From Lysobacter auxotrophicus (GTDB lineage: Bacteria; Pseudomonadota; Gammaproteobacteria; Xanthomonadales; Xanthomonadaceae), in the NCBI RefSeq assembly GCF_027924565.1, contig NZ_AP027041.1:868001-932000 (forward strand): a stretch of 64,000 bases of DNA, read 5' to 3'. Under the pieces are notes generated by a model. The model worked only from the letters and a program-made list of their open reading frames with translations. It was not told the origin of the DNA and searched no databases. This document shows, one piece after another, positions 8,611 through 18,131 of the stretch (its first letter is position 1; each line of letters begins with the position of its first letter). The position numbers and the translations under genes were made by a program.

Positions 8611-10215
8611 ATGCCGCCCTCCACCCCACGCCGCTGGTTCGTCGCCGGCGACCTCAACGGATTCTTCGGCCTCGTCGTCGACAACCTGTCGATCCTCGGC
8701 TTCATCTCGGCCGCGCTGATCGGGATCTTCGGCTTCCCGGCCGACGTCGTGTTCACCCGCATGTTCCCCGGCACCGCGTTCGGCGTGCTGGTCGGCAACC
8801 TGATCTACACCTGGATGGCGCACCGCCTCGCGCGCGAAAGCGGACGCAGCGACGTCACCGCGATGCCGCTCGGGCTCGACGCACCGACCAGCATCGGCAT
8901 GGCGCTGCTCGTGCTGGGCCCGGCGTTCGTCGCGTTCAAGCAGCAGGGCATGGACGAGGCCGCGGCGGCTACCGCGACATGGCAGCTCGGCATGGCCTCG
9001 CTGATCGTGATGGGCGCGCTGAAGCTGGTGCTGTCGTTCTTCGGCGATGCGATCACCCGCGCGGTGCCGCGCGCGGCGCTGCTGGGCTCCATCGGCGGCG
9101 CGGCGCTCGCGCTGCTCGGTTTCCTGCCGCTGATCGAAACGCTGCGCTCGCCGGTCGTCGGCTTCGTCACCTTCGGCCTGCTGATGTACGTGCTGGTGGC
9201 GAAGGGCAAGCTGCCGATCCGCATGCCCGGCGTGCTGCTCGCCTTCATCGTCGGCACCGTGCTGTATTACGGGCTCGGCCTCGCGGGACTGGGCACGCCG
9301 GGCTTCAAGCTGCCCGACGCCGCCCCGCTGCGCTTCACGCTGCCATTGCCGACGCTGCAGTTCATCGGCGGCCTGCAGTACACCGTGCCGTACCTGCCGC
9401 TGCTGCTGCCGTTCGGCCTGCTGATGGTGGTCGGCGGCATCAACGTGAGCGAAAGCGCGCGTGCCGCCGGCGACGATTACCGCACGCGCGACGTGCTGCT
9501 CGCCGAAGCGGTCGCGACGCTGGTGGCGGGTTTCTGCGGCGGCGTCGCGCAGACCACGCCGTACATCGGCCAGCCCGCGTACAAGCACATGGGCGCGCGC
9601 ATGGGCTACACGCTGCTCACCGGGCTGTTCATCGGCCTGGGCGGCATCTTCGGTTACGTGTCCGGCCTGGTGCAGTGGCTGCCGATCGCGGTGCTCGCGC
9701 CGATCATCGTGTACGTCGGCATGGACATCACCGTGCAGGCCTTCCACGACAGCCCGCGTCGCCACGCGCTTGCCGTCGCGCTCGCCTTCCTGCCGTCGGT
9801 GGCGTACCTGCTGGTCATCAAGCTCGGCAATCCGGCGTGGATCGCGCCGGACCGCTTCGCCGCGCTGTACGAAGGCGTGGACGGCCATGGCCTGCCGGAC
9901 CTGGCCACGATCGTCACGCTCGGCAACGGCTTCATCATCACCGCGATGATCTGGTCCACCGCGCTGGTGGCGATGATCGACCATCGTTTCCGTCGCGCCG
10001 CGGTCGTGCTGCTGATCGGCGCCGTGCTGACGCTGTTCGGCTTCATCCATTCGGTCGATTCGCGCGGCAGCATCTACTGGCCATGGATGCTCGATGGCCT
10101 GCGTCGCGCGATCGCCTGGCAGTTCGCCGGCGCCTACGTCGCGCTCGCGGTGCTGCTGGGCCTGCTGTCGCTGCAACGCCAGTCCGCGCCGGAAACGACG
10201 GATCCCGCACATTGA
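8611..10215 (+). CDS. NCS2-like (xanthine/uracil permease family) membrane transporter
   Basis: 534-residue polytopic membrane protein with about 12-14 predicted hydrophobic segments. The overall pattern is that of the nucleobase:cation symporter-2/AzgA superfamily: an N-terminal GFFGLVVDNLSILGF segment, a conserved TAMPLGLDAPTS loop, and a central ETLLA-like region (LLAEAVATLVAGFCGGVAQTTPYIGQPAY) resembling the substrate-site half-helix. The substrate cannot be told from sequence. The chosen ATG fits the first membrane helix; the upstream extension overlaps non-coding sequence. No ribosome-binding site is strong, and the gene stands alone. Confidence 0.65.
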   Translation: MPPSTPRRWFVAGDLNGFFGLVVDNLSILGFISAALIGIFGFPADVVFTRMFPGTAFGVLVGNLIYTWMAHRLARESGRSDVTAMPLGLDAPTSIGMALLVLGPAFVAFKQQGMDEAAAATATWQLGMASLIVMGALKLVLSFFGDAITRAVPRAALLGSIGGAALALLGFLPLIETLRSPVVGFVTFGLLMYVLVAKGKLPIRMPGVLLAFIVGTVLYYGLGLAGLGTPGFKLPDAAPLRFTLPLPTLQFIGGLQYTVPYLPLLLPFGLLMVVGGINVSESARAAGDDYRTRDVLLAEAVATLVAGFCGGVAQTTPYIGQPAYKHMGARMGYTLLTGLFIGLGGIFGYVSGLVQWLPIAVLAPIIVYVGMDITVQAFHDSPRRHALAVALAFLPSVAYLLVIKLGNPAWIAPDRFAALYEGVDGHGLPDLATIVTLGNGFIITAMIWSTALVAMIDHRFRRAAVVLLIGAVLTLFGFIHSVDSRGSIYWPWMLDGLRRAIAWQFAGAYVALAVLLGLLSLQRQSAPETTDPAH

Positions 10216-10270
10216 TTGCGCCGCGACCCGGCCTTATCTAGATCAATCCGACCCCACGCGAACCCGACCC

Positions 10271-10798
10271 ATGTCCCTGCAAGACGATCTCAACGCCATT
10301 CCCGGCGTCGCCGCGCGCGACGCGGCCACGCACGGCTTCGTGTTCAATCACACCATGCTGCGGGTCAAGGACATCCAGGCCTCGCTGGATTTCTACACGC
10401 GCGTGCTCGGCTTCACGCTGGTGCGCCGTCGCGATTTCGACGAGGCGAAGTTCAGCCTCTACTTCCTGGTGCTGGTGGACGATCCGGCGCAGATTCCCGC
10501 GGAAGAACCGGCCCGCGGGCAGTGGCTGCTGAGCCAGCGCGGCGTGCTGGAACTCACGCACAACCACGGCACCGAGTCCGATGAAGGTTTCCGCTACCAC
10601 GACGGCAACAGCGAGCCGCGCGGCTTCGGCCACATCTGCGTGTCGGTGCCCGACGTGGAAGCGGCCTGCACGCGATTCGAGCAGCTCGGCGTCGCGTTCC
10701 AGAAGCGGCTCACCGACGGTCGCATGAAGGACATCGCCTTCATCAAGGATCCGGACGGTTACTGGGTGGAAATCCTGCAGCCGACCGCGCGGGTGTGA
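10271..10798 (+). CDS. gloA: Lactoylglutathione lyase (glyoxalase I)
   Basis: Detoxifies methylglyoxal by isomerising its glutathione hemithioacetal to S-lactoylglutathione. The 175-residue product is of the longer glyoxalase I type. The four metal ligands are in place: His27 (FNHTMLRVKD), Glu94 (GVLELTHNHG), His121 (GFGHICVSV) and Glu167 (YWVEILQP). The substrate-binding Asn/Arg region NHGTES is present. It lies alone between the permease and the convergent trehalose operon, from which it is separated by a pair of inverted repeats. Confidence 0.94.
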   Translation: MSLQDDLNAIPGVAARDAATHGFVFNHTMLRVKDIQASLDFYTRVLGFTLVRRRDFDEAKFSLYFLVLVDDPAQIPAEEPARGQWLLSQRGVLELTHNHGTESDEGFRYHDGNSEPRGFGHICVSVPDVEAACTRFEQLGVAFQKRLTDGRMKDIAFIKDPDGYWVEILQPTARV

Positions 10799-10820
10799 AC
10801 GCGACTTCGGCGGGGGCGCT

Positions 10821-10852
10821 CCCCGGGTGCGGCTTTCGGCCTTACCCGGGCT
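10821..10852 (-). repeat. 'tagcccggg' dispersed repeat, inverted copy
   Basis: ccccgggtgcggctttcggc then cttacccgggcta. It forms an inverted pair with the copy at 10870, between the convergent ends of gloA and otsA. Confidence 0.75.
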
Positions 10853-10869
10853 AAAAAGCAGCGCGGTGG

Positions 10870-10898
10870 TAGCCCGGGTAAGCGAAGAGCACCCGGGG
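10870..10898 (+). repeat. 'tagcccggg' dispersed repeat
   Basis: tagcccgggtaagcgaagag then cacccgggg. With the 10821 copy it can fold into a long hairpin that may end transcription from both sides. Confidence 0.75.
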
Positions 10899-10944
10899 CG
10901 TTTCGCGTATGAGCCGGCGTATCCCATAACGCCGCGACGACCTG

Positions 10945-12315
10945 CTAGATCGGCTCGCGCAACGCTGCCAGGTACTTGCGACGCCACGCCGTGATGTCGT
11001 TCTCGCGCAGCACGGCCATCATCGTGTCCCAGCGGTCGCGGCGTTCCTCCAGCGGCATTTCCATCGCCGCGGCGATCGCATCGGCCACGCCGTCCATGTC
11101 GTAGGGATTCACCAGCAGCGCGCCGTCGAGTTCGCGCGCCGCGCCGGCGAACGTGGACAGCACCAGCACGCCCGGATTCTTCGGGTCTTGCGCGGCGACG
11201 TACTCCTTCGCGACCAGGTTCATGCCGTCGCGCAACGGCGTGACCAGGCCCACGCGCGAGAGCCGGTAGAAGCCGGTCAGCGTCGGATGCGGGTAATTGC
11301 GGTTGACGTAGCGCACCGGCGTCCAGTCGGGCTCGGCGTGCGCGCCGTTGATGTGGCCGGACAACTGCTCCAGCTCGCTGCGAAGCTTCTGGTATTCGAG
11401 CACTTCGCCACGCGACACCGGCGCGATCTGCAGCAACGTCAGCTTGCCGCGGTGTTCCGGATGACGCTTGAGGAAGCGCCCGAACGACCGGAAGCGCTCC
11501 GGCAGCCCTTTCGAATAATCCAGCCGGTCCACGCCGATGGCGAGTTCGCGACCCGACAGGCTCGTCGCCAGGCGCCGCACGCCGGCCTTGCTCGCCGCCG
11601 CGCGCGCCTGTTCCTCGATCTGCGCGGTATCGATGCTGATCGGGAACGCACCCGCGCGCAGGCGCTTGCCCTTGTGCGTTTCGAGCACGCCATGCGAGAT
11701 CACGCGGCCGCGTCCGAACAGGCGCACGTAGTCCTGGAAACGCTCCAGGTCGCGTTCGGTCTGGAAGCCGATGAGGTCGTACGACGACAGCCCTTCGAAC
11801 AGGCGCTCGTGCTGCGGCAGCGCGGCGAGCAGGTCGGAGGAGGGCATCGGCACGTGCAGGAAGAAGCCCAGCCGGCACGTCACGCCCAGTTCGCGCAGCA
11901 GCTTCGCCATCGGGATCAGGTGGTAATCGTGGATCCAGACGATGTCGTCGTCGCGCAGCAGCGGCGCGAGTTTCTCGGCGAACAACGCGTTGACGCGGCG
12001 GTATGCGGCGTAGGTAATGCGGCTGTAATCCACCAGGTCGACGCGGAAATGCAGCAGCGGCCACAGCGTGCGGTTGGCGAAACCGTTGTAGTAGTCGTCG
12101 TGGTCGCGCTTGGACAGATCGACGGTGACGTAACGGATGTTGCCCGCGTCGTGCTCGTGCACTTCGCCCGAATCGTTCGGGTCGATGCGGCCGCTCCAGC
12201 CGAACCACATGCCGCCGGTTTCCTCCAGCGCTGCCTGCAACGCCACCGCAAGCCCGCCGGCACTGCTGACTCCGGGTACCGCCACACGATTGGAAACGAC
12301 GACCAGACGACTCAT
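10945..12315 (-). CDS. otsA: Trehalose-6-phosphate synthase
   Basis: GT20 glycosyltransferase joining UDP-glucose (or ADP-glucose) to glucose-6-phosphate. The 456-residue product begins MSRLVVVSNRVA. It shows the acceptor loop WFGWSGR, the HDYHLIPM motif, the nucleotide-sugar site GVDRLDYSKGLPERF, and DGMNLVAKEYVA near the C-terminus. The ATG overlaps the stop of the GH15 gene by 4 nt (atga), so the two are coupled. It is the last gene of the leftward otsB-GH15-otsA operon for trehalose, an osmo- and desiccation protectant. Confidence 0.96.
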   Translation of the reverse strand: MSRLVVVSNRVAVPGVSSAGGLAVALQAALEETGGMWFGWSGRIDPNDSGEVHEHDAGNIRYVTVDLSKRDHDDYYNGFANRTLWPLLHFRVDLVDYSRITYAAYRRVNALFAEKLAPLLRDDDIVWIHDYHLIPMAKLLRELGVTCRLGFFLHVPMPSSDLLAALPQHERLFEGLSSYDLIGFQTERDLERFQDYVRLFGRGRVISHGVLETHKGKRLRAGAFPISIDTAQIEEQARAAASKAGVRRLATSLSGRELAIGVDRLDYSKGLPERFRSFGRFLKRHPEHRGKLTLLQIAPVSRGEVLEYQKLRSELEQLSGHINGAHAEPDWTPVRYVNRNYPHPTLTGFYRLSRVGLVTPLRDGMNLVAKEYVAAQDPKNPGVLVLSTFAGAARELDGALLVNPYDMDGVADAIAAAMEMPLEERRDRWDTMMAVLRENDITAWRRKYLAALREPI

Positions 12316-14108
12316 GCCGCATCCTGCCAGGGCCGCGACAGGCGCATGGCGGCGTTGATCAGGCCGACGTGCGAGTACGTCTGCGGGAAATTGCCCCACG
12401 CCTCGCCGCCGTCGAATTCCAGGTCTTCCGACAGCAGGCCGAGGTGGTTGCGCCGCGCGAGGATGCGCTCGAACAGCGACCTCGCTTCCTCCTGCCTGCC
12501 GATCGACGCGAGCGCGTCGATGTACCAGAACGTGCAGATGGTGAAGCTCGTTTCCGGCGCGCCGAAATCGTCCGGCATCACGTAGCGGAACAGCGCGTCG
12601 CCGCGCTTGAGCCCCTTGCCGATCGCCTCCACCGTGCGCACGAAACGCGGGTCGTCGGGCTTGACGAAGCCGAGGTCGGCGAGCAGCAGCAGCGAGGCAT
12701 CGAGCCGGTTGCCGTCGAGCGATTCGACGAAATGGCCGAGTTCCTCGTTATAGGCGTGCGCGACGATGCGTGCGTGCATCTCGTCCGCACGCTGGCGCCA
12801 CAGCTGCACCTGCGGCGCGAGCTTCAGGTGCACCGCGATGCGCGCGAGCCGATCGCACGCGGCCCAGCACATCACGCTGGAATACGTGTGCACCTCCTCG
12901 CGGCCGCGGAATTCCCACAGCCCCGCATCGGGTCGATCGTGCAGCGCATAGGCGAGTTCGCCGACGGGTTCGAGCCTGGCGAACACCGACGCGTCGCCCA
13001 CGCGGGCCAGGCGCGTGTCGAAGAACAGCTGCGTGGAGGCGAGCACCACGCTGCCGTACACATCGTGCTGCTTCTGCAGCCACGCGAGGTTGCCGCGCCG
13101 CACCGGCCCCATGCCGCGGTAGCCGGCGAGCGATTCGACTTCCGATTCGGCCAGCTGGCGTTCGTAGCCGATGCCGTACAGCGGTTGCAGTTCGCCGTCG
13201 TCGGAGGCGATGTTCGCCAGGTAGCGCAGGTATTCCTCCATCGTGCGCGTGGCGCCGAGGCGGTTGAGCGCGCGCACGACGAAGGCCGAATCGCGCAGCC
13301 AGCAATAGCGGTAATCCCAGTTGCGCACGGTGTTCGCCGCTTCGGGGATCGAGGTGGTCATCGCGGCGACGATCGCGCCGGTTTCGTCGTACTGGCACAG
13401 CTTGAGGGTGATCGCGCTGCGGATCACCGCTTCCTGCCATTCCAGCGGAATCGACAGGTTGCGCACCCAGTTGCGCCAGTAATTGAGCGTCTGCTCCTCG
13501 GCCATGCGCACGAATCCCGACACCGACTGCGTCAGCGTTTCATCCGGGCCGAGCACGAAATGCGCATCGCGATCGAGCACGAACGGCAGGCCGTCGCGCA
13601 CCAGGCGCACGGGGACGTCGCTGGTCATGCGCAGCGTGAAGTCGGGAATCAGGTAGCGGATGTGGTTGCTGCCCCACGTGGTCTCGGGCTTCACCGCACC
13701 GTAGTCGGCCAGCGGCCGCAGGTGCACGCGGATGCGCGGCGTGCCCGACAGCGGGCGCAGGCGGCGCATCAGCATCACCGGGCGGTAGAAGCGGTCGTTC
13801 TGGTGCCAGCGCGGGGCGAAGTCGACGATCTCCACCGCGCCGCCGCTCGCATCGCGCAGCACGGTGCGCAGCATCGCGGTGTTGCTGATGTACGACTGCT
13901 CTGCGGAAACGAAGCCTTCCAGCTCGATCGCCCAGTCGCCGCCCTCGTGTTCGCGCGGCGAGAGCAGACTGCAGAACGCGGGATCGCCGTCGAAGGCCGG
14001 CACGCAGCCCCAGACGATGCGCGCGTGCTGGTCGACCAGCGCGGCGATGCTGCAATTGCCGATCAGGCCAAGCTCGAGACTGGAAGGGAGGGCGTCGGTC
14101 GAGGTCAT
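12312..14108 (-). CDS. Glycoside hydrolase family 15 protein (glucoamylase- or trehalase-like)
   Basis: 598-residue cytoplasmic GH15 protein with no signal peptide. The N-terminal beta-sandwich opens with LGLIGNCSIAALVD, and the (alpha/alpha)6 catalytic part contains RNWDYRYCWLRDSAF and EEVHTYSSVMCWAACDRL, hallmarks of the family. It sits between otsB and otsA and overlaps otsA, so a role in trehalose turnover is likely; several bacterial GH15 enzymes in such a context are trehalases. A glucan-1,4-alpha-glucosidase activity cannot be excluded from sequence alone. Confidence 0.88.
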   Translation of the reverse strand: MTSTDALPSSLELGLIGNCSIAALVDQHARIVWGCVPAFDGDPAFCSLLSPREHEGGDWAIELEGFVSAEQSYISNTAMLRTVLRDASGGAVEIVDFAPRWHQNDRFYRPVMLMRRLRPLSGTPRIRVHLRPLADYGAVKPETTWGSNHIRYLIPDFTLRMTSDVPVRLVRDGLPFVLDRDAHFVLGPDETLTQSVSGFVRMAEEQTLNYWRNWVRNLSIPLEWQEAVIRSAITLKLCQYDETGAIVAAMTTSIPEAANTVRNWDYRYCWLRDSAFVVRALNRLGATRTMEEYLRYLANIASDDGELQPLYGIGYERQLAESEVESLAGYRGMGPVRRGNLAWLQKQHDVYGSVVLASTQLFFDTRLARVGDASVFARLEPVGELAYALHDRPDAGLWEFRGREEVHTYSSVMCWAACDRLARIAVHLKLAPQVQLWRQRADEMHARIVAHAYNEELGHFVESLDGNRLDASLLLLADLGFVKPDDPRFVRTVEAIGKGLKRGDALFRYVMPDDFGAPETSFTICTFWYIDALASIGRQEEARSLFERILARRNHLGLLSEDLEFDGGEAWGNFPQTYSHVGLINAAMRLSRPWQDAA

Positions 14109-14149
14109 CCGTACTCCGGTTCGGTGGTCGCGCGCGTGCGGCGACGTGG

Positions 14150-14899
14150 TCAGGCGAGCGAGAGGCCTTCCTCCAGCCAGGCGCGCACCGCGGCGGGATC
14201 GTGCAGTCCGTAGCGCGCGGCGCTGGGCTGTCGCGAACCCACCAGGACGCCGAAGCCGCCGTGGCTGCCTACGGCCTGGAAGGCGTGCTCGTCGGTGAGG
14301 TCGTCGCCGACGAACACCGGGCGGCGGCCGTGGAAGGGCGGGTGGGCGAGCAGGTCCACGACGGCGCTGCCCTTGTGCGCGCCATCGGGCCGCAGCTCCA
14401 CCACCATGTTTCCGTATTGCAGGTGATAGCCGGGCAGTTCGATCAGGATCGAGTCCGCGTACTGGCGCAGCAGGTCCTCGGCGTCGGGCGCGGCGCGCCA
14501 GTGCAGGGCGATGGTGGTGCCCTTGTCCTCCACGCGCGCGCCCGGGTACCGCTGCGCCAGCGCCTGGCCCCAGGCCACGGCGGTGTCCAGCGCGACGGGG
14601 CGCGGATGGCGCTCCTGGTGTCCGTCCTCGCGTCGCTCCAGCCCGTGCAGGCCGACGGCGGGCAGCTTCAGCGGCGCGAACAGCGCGTCCAGCTGCGCGA
14701 GCCGCCGACCGCTCACCAGCGCGAGCGCGCCGTCGAGGCGGCCGTGCAGCACGGCGAGGACGTCGATCAGGCCCGGATCGACCAGCACGTCGCCGGGAAC
14801 ATCGGCGAAATCCAGCAGCGTGCCGTCGACGTCGAGGAATAGCGCCCATTCGGACGACACCGCGGGCGGGGCGGGCAGGGTGGGGGACGGCGTGGACAT
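14150..14899 (-). CDS. otsB: Trehalose-6-phosphate phosphatase
   Basis: HAD-superfamily phosphatase that releases trehalose from the OtsA product. The 249-residue product has the nucleophile and acid pair Asp23/Asp25 in FLDVDGTLLDF, motif II VSGRR, the KGT-KGSAV lysines, and motif IV GDDLTDEHAF. It is the first gene of the operon; the GH15 start is 41 nt after its stop. The GTG/ATG choices nearby do not matter: the ATG at 14899 fits family length. Confidence 0.94.
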   Translation of the reverse strand: MSTPSPTLPAPPAVSSEWALFLDVDGTLLDFADVPGDVLVDPGLIDVLAVLHGRLDGALALVSGRRLAQLDALFAPLKLPAVGLHGLERREDGHQERHPRPVALDTAVAWGQALAQRYPGARVEDKGTTIALHWRAAPDAEDLLRQYADSILIELPGYHLQYGNMVVELRPDGAHKGSAVVDLLAHPPFHGRRPVFVGDDLTDEHAFQAVGSHGGFGVLVGSRQPSAARYGLHDPAAVRAWLEEGLSLA

Positions 14900-14972
14900 G
14901 CACGCATTGTGAACACGGGCATGTCAGCATGAAGTGGACGCGCCGTAATGGCTGTCATCGATGGGCCCGGAT

Positions 14973-15000
14973 GTTGAATCGGGCAACGCGAGCCCGCATC
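14973..15000 (+). promoter_or_regulatory. Sigma-32 (RpoH) heat-shock promoter of clpB
   Basis: A GTTGAAT element at 14973-14979 and CCCGCATC at 14993-15000 are separated by 13 nt. The RpoH consensus is CTTGAAA, 11-15 nt, CCCCATNT. It ends 58 nt before the clpB ATG, which fits a heat-shock chaperone. Confidence 0.8.
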
Positions 15001-15058
15001 TGGTGCACATTCGCGGCTACTTCACGGTGGCCGCCACCATGAATCAGGGAACCTTGCC

Positions 15059-17644
<2,586 letters not shown>

Positions 17645-17694
17645 GCCTCGACCCGCGTGCCGGTTCGCCGGCAACGCTTCAACACATGCGGATG

Positions 17695-17731
17695 GCGACG
17701 GCCATGACCTGGATCGGGTCATGGCCGTCGC
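17695..17731. terminator. Perfect 15-bp inverted repeat after clpB (possible terminator)
   Basis: gcgacggccatgacc at 17695-17709 pairs without mismatch with ggtcatggccgtcgc at 17717-17731, leaving a 7-nt loop. It stands 50 nt after the clpB stop. There is no T-run, so it may be a weak terminator, an mRNA-stabilising hairpin or a protein-binding palindrome. Confidence 0.55.
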
Positions 17732-17784
17732 GCTTATGGCCAATGGCCATGATCGGACGCCCTTCCGCTTCGCCGCGCTGCTGT

Positions 17785-17790
17785 TAAGAT
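17785..17790 (+). promoter_or_regulatory. Candidate -10 box of the btuB/cob transcript
   Basis: TAAGAT, placed so that transcription would begin near 17797, just before the cobalamin riboswitch aptamer. The -35 region is weak. Confidence 0.45.
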
Positions 17791-17804
17791 GCCCCCGCCC
17801 AAGG

Positions 17805-18003
17805 TGACCGCCGGCGTGTCCGGTGGTTGAAACGGGAATCCGGTGCGCCCTTCGTGCTCGTCACGCGCGGCAATTCCGGAGCTGCCCCCGCAACGGTAGG
17901 CGAGACAAGGTTCCGCACACAGCCACTGTGCTCACGCATGGGAAGGCGCGGACCGGAAGCGCAGGAATTCCTGCCTTCACTCGCGAGCCCGGAGACCGGC
18001 CAT
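17805..18003 (+). promoter_or_regulatory. Cobalamin riboswitch
   Basis: The conserved B12-element segments are found in order: a 5' P1/P2 part, the B12-box stretch gctgcccccgcaacggtagg (17881-17900), the gccactg segment (17922-17928), ggaaggcg (17942-17949), and the closing ccggagaccggcc (17990-18002). The distal P1 strand ends about 130 nt before the btuB start. Binding of adenosylcobalamin is expected to repress btuB and, by coupling, the cob operon. See also the Shine-Dalgarno-sequestering helix reported separately. Confidence 0.93.
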
Positions 18004-18070
18004 GGTGCGACGTGACATGCGGTGGGCGATGTCATGCGGCGCAGGGCCTTTCGTGCGCCGCCATCACTCC

Positions 18071-18124
18071 CTCCTTCCGCCTGTCCTTTCCAACGTTCCC
18101 GCGCGGGCAGGCGCGGTCAAGGAG
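18071..18124 (+). promoter_or_regulatory. Putative ribosome-site-sequestering helix of the riboswitch
   Basis: CTCCTT at 18071-18076 is the exact complement of the btuB Shine-Dalgarno AAGGAG (18119-18124), and CCGC (18077-18080) can pair with GCGG (18113-18116). Together this makes a 10-bp helix with a 2-nt bulge that would hide the ribosome-binding site. The expression platform also contains the hairpins 18013-18034 and 18036-18061. Confidence 0.6.
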
Positions 18125-18131
18125 TGTGTTC

